Source: Streptomyces cyaneus
GTDB taxonomy: Bacteria > Actinomycetota > Actinomycetes > Streptomycetales > Streptomycetaceae
Assembly: GCF_004028635.1 (NCBI RefSeq)
Contig: NZ_ML138678.1
Coordinates: 186,001 to 250,000 of the forward strand
Direction: 5' to 3'
DNA: 64,000 nt
This document shows positions 17,353-24,736 of this stretch, piece after piece. The translations under genes were made by a program, and so were the position numbers. Position 1 is the first letter of the stretch, and the number at the start of each line of letters is the position of its first letter. The notes under the pieces are model-generated. The model was not told the origin of the DNA and did not search any database. It saw only the letters and a list, made by a program, of their open reading frames with translations.

Positions 17353-17655
17353 TCAGCTGGAGAACAGCATGTGGCCGAAGCTCTTGTGCCGCTTGTGGCC
17401 GTAGTGACCGCCGTGACCGCCGTGGTGGCCACCGTGCGGGGCTCCCCAGGCGGGGGCCTGCGGTGCTGCGGCCGGGTAGGCCTGCGGGGCGGCCGGAGGC
17501 GGTGGGGCCGGCTGGGACCACTGGGACTCCAGGCGGGTCAGCGACTCCAGCTCGCCGTAGTCGAGAAATATCCCGCGGCAGCCGCTGCACTGCTCGATCT
17601 GGACGCCGTTGCGGTTGTACGTGTGCATCGGCGCATGGCACTTCGGACACTGCAT
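17353..17655 (-). CDS. TFIIB-type zinc-ribbon protein with His/Gly-rich tail
   Basis: 100 aa. An N-terminal zf-TFIIB ribbon (MQCPKCHAPMHTY ... IEQCSGCRGIFLDYGELESL) with two CxxC pairs, then a Pro/Ala-rich linker and a His-rich tail (GAPHGGHHGGHGGHYGH) that could bind metal ions. zf-TFIIB proteins of this size are frequent in bacteria but have no settled role. Confidence 0.88.
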   Translation of the reverse strand: MQCPKCHAPMHTYNRNGVQIEQCSGCRGIFLDYGELESLTRLESQWSQPAPPPPAAPQAYPAAAPQAPAWGAPHGGHHGGHGGHYGHKRHKSFGHMLFSS

Positions 17656-17735
17656 GGTCGGCTCAACTCCTCGCCGGTAGGTCCTGCTTCGCGTATCGCC
17701 AGGACAGACTCTGTCCGGCTGCGGTCGGTTGCACC

Positions 17736-18776
17736 CTACTTTGCGTATCCCTGGGTCAACTCAGGGGGGAGCGAAGCCATTCGGTCACAGGCGTCGACGA
17801 GGGACTGCTCGACCTCGTCCAGGAGGCGGCCCTCGGCCAGGGCCTTGGTGATTGCCCGGGCGGCGGTCTGCACGGTGAGGGCGCGGGCCGGGACGTCCAG
17901 CGCGGGCCAAGGGTCGCCGTGGGCGGGGACGGCCGGACCGCCGGCTGCGCGGTACGCGGCGAGGAAGCGGTCCCATTCGTCGGGCGGCAGCAGCCCACAG
18001 GCGTACCAGGCGGCCGGCCGCCCGAGATCCCAGGCCGGCACGCCTACGCCGAGATCGTCGACGTCGATGAGCAGCCAAGGGCCGTCGGGGGCCGGGTGCC
18101 GGACGAGTTGGCCGAGGTGGAGGTCACCGTGGCAGAGGGTGGTGCTGTCGGGTTGGGGGGCCTCGGCGCGGGCCCAGGCGGGGAGGGTGTGCCAGGCGCG
18201 GAGAACGGCGGTGGTGTCGGGGGGCAGGTCTGTGGCGGGGGGCAGGTCTGTGGCGGCGGTCTGGTCTGTGGCGGCGGTCTGGTCTGTGCCGGCGGTCAGG
18301 TGGTCTGTGCCGGAAGTCTGGGCTGCCCCGGCCGCTGCGCGGAGGCGGGCTACGGCGAGGGCTGCTTTGGCGGGGCCGCGCATGGCGGGCAGGGGTGTGG
18401 GCGCGGGGGTTCGGTGGAGCCGGGCCAGAAGGGTTGCCGCCTCTTCCCAGGGGGCCGCGTCGGGATCTTCCGGGTCCACGGGGGTGCCGTACGGCCAGAA
18501 GGTCACGAGCCTGCCGTGCAGGTCGACGGGCGTGGGGCTGAGCGGGGGCAGGAGCAGGTCGGGGAGGTGGGTGGCGGTGGTGAGGCGGGGGGTCAGGTCG
18601 CTGGGGGTGATGTCCGGGGCGTGGGCCTTGGCGACTGTGTCGGCGTGCCGGACGACGGTGGCGTCGGGGCGGTCGGCAAGGGTGACGGTTGCTCCGCAGG
18701 GACAGGCGGTTGTGCGGGAGTGGGCCGCCGCTTTGGCCTGTGCGGTGAGGTGGGGGAGGAGGGGGTTGGGGGTCAC
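17736..18776 (-). CDS. aminoglycoside phosphotransferase (APH)-like kinase
   Basis: 346 aa, GTG start. The kinase-like C-lobe shows the catalytic loop LCHGDLHLGQLV and the metal-binding segment LLIDVDDLGVGVPAWDLGRP. The N-lobe has VTFWPYGTPVDP in the hinge position. Most APH-like proteins of this type phosphorylate unknown small molecules; resistance is not implied. A stretch at about residues 155-185 consists of six-residue repeats (TDQTAA, TDLPPA), inserted between the lobes and clearly repetitive at DNA level. Confidence 0.82.
   Translation of the reverse strand: MTPNPLLPHLTAQAKAAAHSRTTACPCGATVTLADRPDATVVRHADTVAKAHAPDITPSDLTPRLTTATHLPDLLLPPLSPTPVDLHGRLVTFWPYGTPVDPEDPDAAPWEEAATLLARLHRTPAPTPLPAMRGPAKAALAVARLRAAAGAAQTSGTDHLTAGTDQTAATDQTAATDLPPATDLPPDTTAVLRAWHTLPAWARAEAPQPDSTTLCHGDLHLGQLVRHPAPDGPWLLIDVDDLGVGVPAWDLGRPAAWYACGLLPPDEWDRFLAAYRAAGGPAVPAHGDPWPALDVPARALTVQTAARAITKALAEGRLLDEVEQSLVDACDRMASLPPELTQGYAK
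18222..18318 (-). repeat. in-frame 18-bp tandem repeats within the APH-like gene
   Basis: About five imperfect copies of an 18-bp unit with core GGTCTGTGGCGGCGG on the plus strand, encoding TD(Q/L)(T/P)(A/P)A hexapeptides. Because the unit is a multiple of three, copy-number change would keep the frame. Confidence 0.75.
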
Positions 18777-18986
18777 TGGGGTCCCTTGGGTGCGGAGGAT
18801 CTGGGCCGAGGGTACGCGGGGTGGCGGGCGGGTCGGCTCGGCCGGATGACCGGGGCGGCTGCGTCCAGGCTGGAGATTTCGCCCCCGCCGCCCCTACCCG
18901 TCCCGTCCTTGAAGGGGCTCCGCCCCTTCGACCCCGCTCCTGGGGGCTGCCGCCCCCAGACCCCCGCTTCGGCCCTGAACGGGCCT

Positions 18987-19410
18987 CGTCCTCAAACGCC
19001 GGACGGGCTGGAATGGCTGGGCCGGCGTTGGGAAGTGACCGTCAGCTCTGTGAGGCACGGCTCCCAGCGGGTGGGCGGGGGCTAGGGACGGTACGAGCTC
19101 GGCCTCACACGCCGGACAGGCTGAAATGCCCGGACCGGCGCCGGGAAGTGACCGTCAGCACCACGAAGCACAGCCCCCAGCGGGTGGTACGGCCTCGCCC
19201 TCACACGCCGGACAGGCTGAAATGCCTGGACCAGCGCCGGGAAGCGACCATCAGCACCACGAAGCACAGCCCTCAGCGGGTGGGCTGGGGCCAAGGACGG
19301 TGCGTGCTCGTCCTCGGACACCAGACGGGCTGGAATGGCTGGCCGGCGCCGAGAAATGATCGTCCGCACCGCGAGGCGAAGCCTGTCCTCGGGCGTCGGA
19401 CGGGCTGAAT
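18987..19410 (+). repeat. array of five imperfect tandem repeats (96-113 bp units)
   Basis: The core CTC(A/G)..C(A/G)CCGGAC(A/G)GGCTG recurs at 18991, 19104, 19200, 19313 and 19388, giving periods of 113, 96, 113 and 75 bp. Units continue with (C/T)GG(C/A)CCGGCG and ..GAAG.GACC.TCAGC, ending in CAGCGGGTGG. The first unit is preceded by GGGGCTCCGCCCC-type inverted repeats common in Streptomyces spacers. Reading frames through it are Arg/Pro-rich on every frame and look non-coding. Confidence 0.8.
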
Positions 19411-19511
19411 GGTGCCGACCGGTGTTGATGGGGCCCCGGCCCGGCGCCGAACGCAGGTGCTGCGCGAATCCCCACCACACCGCGGCGGCGCCGCAGGCAT
19501 GAGGGAAAAGC

Positions 19512-19545
19512 AATGCCGGCGCAGCTCCCCAGCTGCGCCGGCATT
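19512..19545. terminator. strong inverted-repeat terminator
   Basis: Perfect 15-bp stem AATGCCGGCGCAGCT and complement around a CCCC loop, with AA/TT flanks. It lies 87 bp downstream of the stop of the small membrane-protein gene on the minus strand and also ends the repeat region. Confidence 0.8.
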
Positions 19546-19632
19546 TGTGCCGTCCGCCGCACCCCCGTCCCCACGGGGTTTCATGGGTGGATGTCCCCGC
19601 CCGGACCGCTCTTCCGGGCCTGGGGTCGCCGC

Positions 19633-19830
19633 TCAGCGCCCCAGCATCACGCCCACGGACGACGCCTGTGTGGCCACCGTCTCCCAGCCGTCGAAGACGA
19701 CGAGGAGGAGGGCCGCCAGGGGAAGGGCCATGAGTGTCGCCACCAGGGGGTGGCGGCGACCCTGACGACGGGGGCGCAGCGCCGTGCGCTCCTGCATGCG
19801 GATCAGTGTCCGCGGTGCCGTCTGGGCCAT
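19633..19830 (-). CDS. small single-span membrane protein (65 aa)
   Basis: A basic N-terminus (MAQTAPRTLIRMQERTALRP, then RRQGRRH) is followed by one hydrophobic helix (PLVATLMALPLAALLLVVF) and a short polar tail. The positive-inside rule predicts a cytoplasmic N-terminus. The family is not recognised. The ATG is preceded by GGAGAGG. Confidence 0.7.
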   Translation of the reverse strand: MAQTAPRTLIRMQERTALRPRRQGRRHPLVATLMALPLAALLLVVFDGWETVATQASSVGVMLGR

Positions 19831-20065
19831 GGTCCCTCTCCTGACCTGTATCAGTTGTCGTTGGCAGCGGCGGGTGTCTGACCTCGGGGGACGAGTGCTG
19901 CCACCCGCCGCTTGACTTCAAATCTAGGCGGCCGGGCCGCCCCGGGCGTCATGCCCTCGTACCGATTGCCGGGCCTCCCGGAGGATGAGCCATGACCTGC
20001 GGAGTACTCCCCAGGGTGGAGACGAGGTCCTAGGTCTCGGGGTCTTCCCCGAGGGGACGCCCGGT

Positions 20066-20305
20066 CTACCCCGATTTCTCCGAGCTGTCCTCACGCGGCA
20101 CCGGCTGCTCGACCAGCGCCAGGACCCGGTTCGCCATGAACCGGGCCGTACGCACCACGGAGCCGTTCCGGGTGACTTCGCTCACTTCCACGACACCTCG
20201 ACGCACCGCCGTCTCCACCCGGCGGCCCGCCCTGCTCGCCACCACCTCGTACGTGCGCGTCGTATCCCCCGCGTCCACGACTATCTCCACGCGATCACCC
20301 TTCAC
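20066..20305 (-). CDS. small conserved hypothetical protein (79 aa)
   Basis: GTG start at 20305 with AAGGGGG six bases upstream. The product (VKGDRVEIVVDAGDTTRTYE then VVASRAGRRVETAVRRGVVE) is beta-rich and charged, with no signal peptide or membrane helix. The upstream extension of the frame lacks coding character. Divergent from the Ser/Thr kinase gene. Function unknown. Confidence 0.65.
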   Translation of the reverse strand: MKGDRVEIVVDAGDTTRTYEVVASRAGRRVETAVRRGVVEVSEVTRNGSVVRTARFMANRVLALVEQPVPREDSSEKSG

Positions 20306-20507
20306 GGGCTCAATCCCCCTTCTGTGATGGGTGGTTGGGGGACGAAACAGGCCGAAGTCGCCCTGTTCACCAGCCCCCTGACCACCCTTCAAGTCTCCCA
20401 CCCACCACTGACAATCCATCGCCCCGAGAGGGCGCGGCCTCTGCGCACGGCGGCCCACGGAAACGTAAGCTGTGGCTCGTCACACGGACCGGGCAGCGGG
20501 GATGAAC

Positions 20508-21905
20508 ATGGCGATGATGCGCCTGAGGCGCGAGGACCCGCGCGTCGTCGGCTCGTTCAGGCTTCACAGAAGGCTCGGCGCGGGCGGCATGGGCGTCGTC
20601 TACCTGGGCTCCGACAAGAAGGGGCAGCGGGTCGCGCTGAAGGTGATCCGGCCCGACCTGGCGGAGGATCAGGAGTTCCGCTCGCGGTTCGCGCGTGAGG
20701 TCTCGGCGGCGCGGCGGATTCGCGGAGGCTGTACGGCACGGCTCGTGGCCGCCGATCTCGAAGCGGATCGGCCGTGGTTCGCGACGCAGTACGTGCCCGG
20801 GCCCTCGCTGCACGACAAGGTCGCCGACGAGGGCGCGCTCGGTGCGGCGGAGGTCGCCGCCGTCGGGGCCGCCCTGTCCGAGGGGCTGGTCGCCGTCCAC
20901 GAGGCGGGTGTCGTGCACCGGGATCTCAAGCCCTCCAACATCCTCCTCTCCCCCAAGGGCCCGCGGATCATCGACTTCGGTATCGCCTGGGCGACGGGGG
21001 CCTCCACGCTCACGCACGTCGGTACGGCCGTCGGCTCCCCCGGCTTCCTCGCCCCGGAACAGGTGCGCGGCGCCGCCGTCACCCCGGCCACGGACGTCTT
21101 CTCCCTCGGCGCCACCCTCGCCTACGCCTCGATGGGGGACTCGCCCTTCGGGCACGGCAGTTCCGAGGTGATGCTGTACCGCGTCGTACACGAGGAAGCG
21201 CAGCTGTACGGCGTACCGGACGCCCTGGCCCCGCTGGTCCGGGCGTGTCTGGCGAAGGATCCGGAGGAGCGGCCCAGCACGCTGCAGCTGTCGCTGCGGC
21301 TCAAGGAGATCGCGGCCCGCGAGGCCCAGGGACTTTCGGACGTACGCCCGCCCGCGCCGCGCAGCGCGGAGACGGACCGGCCGACCGGGCGGCTCGCCGA
21401 CACCTATGCGGAGCCGCAGCGCGCCCAGCGACGTCCCCAGGGCACTCCCCCGGCGCGCGGCACCGGCGCCTCGCGGGTGCCCGGCCCCGCGCGCGAGGGG
21501 GCAGCGCCGAGGAGCAACGGCGCCGCGCCCGGCGGTACCGCGTCGTCCAGGTCCGGGGCCCGACCGGTGCCGGGGGCACGGAACGCCCCGCGTTCGGGCA
21601 ACGGCAGCCGGCCCACGCCACGCGGTGGCACCGGCCGTCCGGCGCCGCGGAACACGGGGACGGGTCGCCGGCCCGCCAACCCGCAACTGCTCCGGCAGCG
21701 GCTGTTCGTGTTCGTCGTGGTGACGCTGCTCGTGGCGCTCGGGATCGCGGCGGCTCAGGGCTGCCAAGGTCCGCAGCGCGGGCTCGGCGGCGACGGGGAC
21801 GACGTCGTACGGCAGCCGCAGGAGCAGGTGGAACAGGGCTATGAGCCGCCGGACGGGGATTTGACGTCCGATCGGTACGAGTCGACCTTCGACATCTCCG
21901 AGTAG
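20508..21905 (+). CDS. PknB-type serine/threonine protein kinase with one membrane span
   Basis: 465 aa from MAMMRLRRED; the ATG at 20508 has GGGGA at proper spacing (a start at 20502 is possible). The kinase domain (about 15-275) has the glycine loop GAGGMGVVY (24-32), VALKV with Lys45, HRDLKPSN, IDFGIA and the APE-like LAPEQV. A long Arg/Pro/Gly-rich juxtamembrane region follows, then one helix (LFVFVVVTLLVALGIAAAQG) and a short acidic outer tail without PASTA domains. It is a cytoplasmic kinase with a small extracellular sensor; targets unknown. Confidence 0.93.
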   Translation: MAMMRLRREDPRVVGSFRLHRRLGAGGMGVVYLGSDKKGQRVALKVIRPDLAEDQEFRSRFAREVSAARRIRGGCTARLVAADLEADRPWFATQYVPGPSLHDKVADEGALGAAEVAAVGAALSEGLVAVHEAGVVHRDLKPSNILLSPKGPRIIDFGIAWATGASTLTHVGTAVGSPGFLAPEQVRGAAVTPATDVFSLGATLAYASMGDSPFGHGSSEVMLYRVVHEEAQLYGVPDALAPLVRACLAKDPEERPSTLQLSLRLKEIAAREAQGLSDVRPPAPRSAETDRPTGRLADTYAEPQRAQRRPQGTPPARGTGASRVPGPAREGAAPRSNGAAPGGTASSRSGARPVPGARNAPRSGNGSRPTPRGGTGRPAPRNTGTGRRPANPQLLRQRLFVFVVVTLLVALGIAAAQGCQGPQRGLGGDGDDVVRQPQEQVEQGYEPPDGDLTSDRYESTFDISE

Positions 21906-21975
21906 GAGACGTTCCCGGAAGGCCTCACGGGCGGGCGTCAGGAGCGGGCGTCGGAGGTGGGCTTCAGAGCCGGTG

Positions 21976-22368
21976 TCACAGGTCGGGCAGGATCCGTTCG
22001 AAGAACTCCCGGTCGCCGTCGAAGACCGGGTCCAGGGACAGGAACTCCTCCGGCGTGACCCAGCGTGCCTCGCCGACCTCGCCCGGGTCGGGGACCACGT
22101 CGCCGGTGTCGGCCCGGGCCGTCCACCAGTGGAGGCGGAAGGAGCCGTCGTCCGTCTCCGACTCCCAGACCTTCGCCAGGGGTACGACGGTCAGGCCGAC
22201 CTCCTCGCGGACCTCCCGTACGACGGCCTCCCGCTGGGTCTCCCCCGGCTCGATCCTGCCGCTGACGGGCTGCCAGTAACCGGGGCGCCGCACGGCGGGG
22301 CCGCGGCGGATGGCGAGCACGCGGTCGGCGCGGAGCAGGACCGCGACGATCGCCTCGCGCTGCGCCAT
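21976..22368 (-). CDS. NUDIX hydrolase
   Basis: 130 aa. The NUDIX box is complete: G(x5)E(x7)REVREEVGL, within GRIEPGETQREAVVREVREE. It hydrolyses a nucleoside diphosphate linked to another group; the WQPVSGRIEPGE surroundings suggest a housecleaning nucleotide pyrophosphatase, but the substrate cannot be read. It starts 11 bp after the TrmH gene on the same strand, probably co-transcribed. Confidence 0.9.
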   Translation of the reverse strand: MAQREAIVAVLLRADRVLAIRRGPAVRRPGYWQPVSGRIEPGETQREAVVREVREEVGLTVVPLAKVWESETDDGSFRLHWWTARADTGDVVPDPGEVGEARWVTPEEFLSLDPVFDGDREFFERILPDL

Positions 22369-22379
22369 CGCCGTACGGC

Positions 22380-23198
22380 CTAGGCCTGGGGGCGGCCCGT
22401 GGCCACGGCGTAGAACGCGACGGCGGCCGCCGCGCCGACGTTGAGGGAGTCGACGCCGTGGGACATCGGGATGCGGACCCATTCGTCGGCGGCCACCAGG
22501 GCCTGGGTGGACAGGCCGTCGCCCTCGGCGCCCAGCATCAGCGCGACCCGGTCCATCCTGTGCGGGGCCGCCTCGTCCAGGGACCTTGCCTTCTCGTCGG
22601 GAGTGAGGGCGAGGAGCGTGAAACCGGCCTCGCGGACCGACTCCAGGCCCTTGGGCCAGGTCTCCAGACGGGCGTAGGGCACGGAGAAGACCGCGCCCAT
22701 GGAGACCTTGACGCTGCGGCGGTACAGGGGGTCGGCGCAGTCCGGGGAGAGGAGCACCGCGTCCATGCCGAGGGCGGCCGCCGACCGGAATATGGCGCCG
22801 ATGTTGGTGTGGTCGTTCACGGATTCCATGATCACGACACGGCGGGCGGTCTGCAGGAGTTCGGCCGCCGTGGGCAACGGCTTGCGCTGCATGGAGGCCA
22901 GCGCGCCGCGGTGCACGTGGTAGCCGGTGACCTGCTCGGCGAGGTCCGGGCTGACGGCGTACACCGGGGCCGGGAGCTCGTCGATGACGTCGCGCATGAC
23001 GTCGACCCACTTGGCCGAGAGCAGCATCGACCGCATCTCGTAGCCGGCTTCCTTCGCCCGTCTGATGACCTTCTCGCCCTCGGCGATGAACAGGCCCTCG
23101 GCCGGCTCGCGCTTGCGGCGCAGGTCGACGTCGGTCAGGCCCGTGTAGTCGCGCAGGCGCGGGTCGTCGGGGTCATCGACGGTGATGAGATCGGCCAC
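22380..23198 (-). CDS. TrmH/SpoU-family RNA 2'-O-methyltransferase
   Basis: 272 aa, GTG start. The N-terminal substrate-binding region (KREPAEGLFIAEGEKVIRRA) is followed by a SPOUT knot domain with its three motifs: NDHTNIGAIFRSAAALGMDA, LMLGAEGDGLS and IPMSHGVDSLNVGAAAAVAF. These proteins methylate a ribose of rRNA or tRNA with SAM; the exact nucleotide is not deducible. The neighbouring NUDIX gene follows immediately. Confidence 0.93.
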   Translation of the reverse strand: MADLITVDDPDDPRLRDYTGLTDVDLRRKREPAEGLFIAEGEKVIRRAKEAGYEMRSMLLSAKWVDVMRDVIDELPAPVYAVSPDLAEQVTGYHVHRGALASMQRKPLPTAAELLQTARRVVIMESVNDHTNIGAIFRSAAALGMDAVLLSPDCADPLYRRSVKVSMGAVFSVPYARLETWPKGLESVREAGFTLLALTPDEKARSLDEAAPHRMDRVALMLGAEGDGLSTQALVAADEWVRIPMSHGVDSLNVGAAAAVAFYAVATGRPQA

Positions 23199-23274
23199 AG
23201 GGTGATACTGCCTTGTCCTGGGTGCGGTGCCAACGGCTTGGCACGGTTGGGTTACCGGCGGTTACGTCAAGGGC

Positions 23275-24507
23275 TCACGCGGAAGGGTTCGGTCCTACGT
23301 TCACGACCTCGCCGATGACGATGACCGCCGGGGGCTTCACCTCGTGGGCGAGCACCGCTTCGCCGGCCGTCGCGAGGGTCGCGTCGACCCGGCGCTGGGC
23401 GGCCGTCGTGCCCTCCTGGACCAGGGCGACGGGCGTGTCCGGGGACTTGCCGTGCGCCACGAGGGTCTCCGCGATCTTGCCGATCTTGTCGACGCCCATG
23501 AGGATCACGAGGGTTCCGGTCAGCTTGGCGAGGGACGGCCAGTCGACGAGGGAGCGTTCGTCGTCGGGGGCCACGTGCCCGCTGACCACGGTGAACTCGT
23601 GGGCGACGCCGCGATGGGTGACCGGGATGCCCGCCGCGCCCGGCACCGAGATCGAGCTGGAGATGCCGGGGACGACGGTGCAGGGGATGCCGGCCTCCGC
23701 GAGTGCCTGGAGTTCCTCCATGCCGCGGCCGAAGACATACGGGTCACCGCCCTTGAGCCGTACGACCGACTTGCCTTGCTTGGCGTGCTCGATCAGGGCG
23801 TTGTTGATGGCCTCCTGGGCCATGAAACGGCCGTACGGGATCTTCGCCGCGTCGATCACCTCGACGTGCGGCGGGAGTTCGGCGAGCAGGTCGCGGGGGC
23901 CGAGTCGGTCGGCGATGACCACGTCGGCCTCGGCGAGCAGGCGGCGGCCGCGCACGGTGATCAGGTCCGGGTCGCCGGGGCCGCCGCCGACCAGGGCGAC
24001 TCCGGGCGTACGGGTGCGGTGGTGCGGGGCGACGAGGGTGCCGTCGCGCAGGCCCTCGACGACCGCGTCGCGGATGGCGGCGGTGTGACGGGGGTCGCGG
24101 CCGCGCGCGTCGGTGGTGAGCACGGCGATCGTGACGCCCTCGCTGTGGCCCGTCGCCGGGGTCCAGGCGGTGGCGGCGTCGGCGTCGTCGGAGCGGACGC
24201 ACCAGACGCGGTGGCGCTCCGCTTCGGTCGAGGCACGGGTGTTGGCGTCCTTGTCGCCGGTGGCGATCAGGGCGTACCAGGCGTCGGCGAGGTCGCCTTC
24301 CTCGTACGGGCGCTTCTCCCAGGTGATCTCGCCCGCGTCCGCCATGGCTTCGACCGAGGGGGTTGCTTCGGGGGATACGAGGAGGATGTCCGCGCCTGCC
24401 GCGATCAGTGCCGGGAGGCGGCGCTGGGCGACCTGGCCGCCGCCGAGGACGACCACTTTGCGGCCGGTGAGGCGGAGGCCTACGGGGTAGGCGGGGTTTT
24501 CGGCCAT
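23275..24507 (-). CDS. cobA: uroporphyrinogen-III C-methyltransferase with siroheme-synthase N-domain (CysG-like)
   Basis: 410 aa. The N-terminus (VVVLGGGQVAQRRLPALIAA) is the NAD-binding precorrin-2 dehydrogenase/ferrochelatase domain. The C-terminal SUMT domain starts at GVALVGGGPGDPDLITVRGR and contains VVRLKGGDPYVFGRGMEE, GIPVTHRGVA and TLVILMGV. It adds two methyl groups to uroporphyrinogen III to give precorrin-2 for siroheme and cobalamin. Placed between cob genes, a cobalamin role is favoured. The call is strong; whether both N-domain activities persist is not visible. Confidence 0.93.
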   Translation of the reverse strand: MAENPAYPVGLRLTGRKVVVLGGGQVAQRRLPALIAAGADILLVSPEATPSVEAMADAGEITWEKRPYEEGDLADAWYALIATGDKDANTRASTEAERHRVWCVRSDDADAATAWTPATGHSEGVTIAVLTTDARGRDPRHTAAIRDAVVEGLRDGTLVAPHHRTRTPGVALVGGGPGDPDLITVRGRRLLAEADVVIADRLGPRDLLAELPPHVEVIDAAKIPYGRFMAQEAINNALIEHAKQGKSVVRLKGGDPYVFGRGMEELQALAEAGIPCTVVPGISSSISVPGAAGIPVTHRGVAHEFTVVSGHVAPDDERSLVDWPSLAKLTGTLVILMGVDKIGKIAETLVAHGKSPDTPVALVQEGTTAAQRRVDATLATAGEAVLAHEVKPPAVIVIGEVVNVGPNPSA

Positions 24508-24628
24508 GAGGGTGCGGCTCCTCTGTACGGCGGTGCAGTGGCCCTGACGTGCGGATTTTACGGGGCGGATGGGGAGGGTGGGGCAGGTGTCCGTTGGCTG
24601 GGCTTCGTCGCCGGGTGCACGGCTGTGG

Positions 24629-24676
24629 GTGGTTGTGCCCACCCGTTCCGCCTGCGGAACGCCTGCCCACAACCAC
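24629..24676 (-). terminator. long hairpin between cobT and cobA
   Basis: Nested inverted repeats GTGGTTGTG/CACAACCAC and CGTTCC/GGAACG about 60 bp after the bluB-cobT stop. It resembles a variant of a common Streptomyces spacer element. It may end bluB-cobT transcription or be processed; there is no T-tract. Confidence 0.5.
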
Positions 24677-24694
24677 AACCACAACCACAACCAC
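24667..24694 (+). repeat. (CCACAA) microsatellite, 4.7 copies
   Basis: Perfect hexanucleotide repeat CCACAA between bluB-cobT and cobA, overlapping the 3' arm of the hairpin at 24629-24676. Such a simple repeat is unusual in this GC-rich chromosome. Confidence 0.9.
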
Positions 24695-24736
24695 TCGGCA
24701 GGGCGCCCGGTGCTGTCGTACCGAATGCCCCCGCGC

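Larger units (their letters stand above)
18777..19632. other. 856-bp gene-free region between APH-like and small membrane-protein genes
   Basis: Contains hairpin-forming GGGGCTCCGCCCC and GGGGGCTGCCGCCCCC stretches at about 18910-18960, the tandem repeat array (18987-19410) and a terminator (19512-19545). No coding frame is supported. Confidence 0.65.
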
